Made by a program: the position numbers and the translations under genes
The notes under the pieces: generated by a model
What the model saw: only the letters and a program-made list of their open reading frames with translations
The model's database searches: none
What the model was told of the DNA's origin: nothing
NCBI GenBank assembly: GCA_022826925.1
Contig: JAJDTX010000105.1
Location: 107,468-171,467 of the forward strand
DNA from: Bryobacterales bacterium
GTDB taxonomy: Bacteria; Acidobacteriota; Terriglobia; Bryobacterales; UBA6623
Direction: 5' to 3'
Length of the DNA stretch: 64,000 nt
Shown: positions 63,781-64,000 of the stretch, in pieces
How positions within the stretch are numbered: the first letter of the stretch is position 1
Layout of the letters: the number at the start of each line of letters is the position of its first letter

Positions 63781-64000
63781 GAGGCCCTCCTGTCGGTGGC
63801 GGTAGTCTGACTTCAGCTCACGGCGGGCTCTCGCAGGTGGCGAGCCACATCCCACTAGACCCAACTTACCCCGACCACTTTTTGTGCTATGAGCCTTTGC
63901 GTGCCTGAAGCCCGGCACCTAACCTCTGCGCATTCAATAGCTTAGCCTCCGAGCACTACTGGCTATCCCTCCCAATGCGCCCAGAAGGGCCCCTCAAAAA

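Overview
The window is high-GC, gene-dense bacterial chromosome. I infer an Acidobacteriota genome, most likely near Bryobacterales/Solibacter. The grounds are a large Oar-type TonB-dependent receptor with an N-terminal carboxypeptidase-regulatory domain, a CRTAC1/ASPIC-UnbV protein beside TPR proteins, a PSCyt1/DUF1549/DUF1553 + DUF1501 pair, several Tat-exported sulfatase-type enzymes, and lpxB (Gram-negative lipid A). No rRNA or tRNA gene, CRISPR array, prophage or intact insertion sequence was seen. The taxon is an inference.

Layout. 1-1274: a sodium-dependent (NSS) transporter cut by the window edge. 1290-4962: heat-shock operon dnaK-dnaJ-hspR on the minus strand, with a promoter and an HspR-type inverted repeat in front of dnaK. 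4998-17743: housekeeping genes: thiE-like, a YdeI-type protein, a ubiquitin-like/E1/rhodanese fusion, a zinc-site-less M1-peptidase homologue overlapping lpxB, an SDR, a membrane glycosyltransferase, and rpmI-rplT-pheS-pheT. 17907-25841: a DUF885 lipoprotein, a small exported protein, a PhoD-type phosphatase, a fused indolepyruvate:ferredoxin oxidoreductase, and a bacilliredoxin.

25916-33480: catabolic genes. These are a PQQ/cytochrome c dehydrogenase, an ornithine cyclodeaminase-family reductase, an enolase-superfamily dehydratase coupled by a 4-bp overlap to an NCS1 permease, and L-rhamnose isomerase. The middle three fit cis-3-hydroxy-L-proline use. 33481-39662: a second NSS transporter, then a scar region with a TnpB tail and a TonB-receptor tail carrying a stop codon, then a bacterioferritin whose ferroxidase ligands are mostly gone, then a full TonB-dependent receptor with a clear terminator.

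40043-56594: a methyltransferase, two TPR proteins divergent from a CRTAC1 protein, two sulfatases, an M20 peptidase, ychF, soxC-soxD, and the PSD1/DUF1501 pair. 56887-63780: toxin-antitoxin remains (RHH antitoxin, hicB with a hicA broken by one nonsense codon, a HigA-like antitoxin) interleaved with an ADP-ribosylglycohydrolase-like lipoprotein, a DUF4143 ATPase and a Tat-exported dimethylformamidase-like protein.

Recurring themes are (i) enzyme-family proteins that kept their fold but lost catalytic residues (M1, DUF885, bacterioferritin), (ii) short decayed gene tails, and (iii) start codons 6-8 nt behind a -10-like hexamer, which suggests leaderless transcripts.
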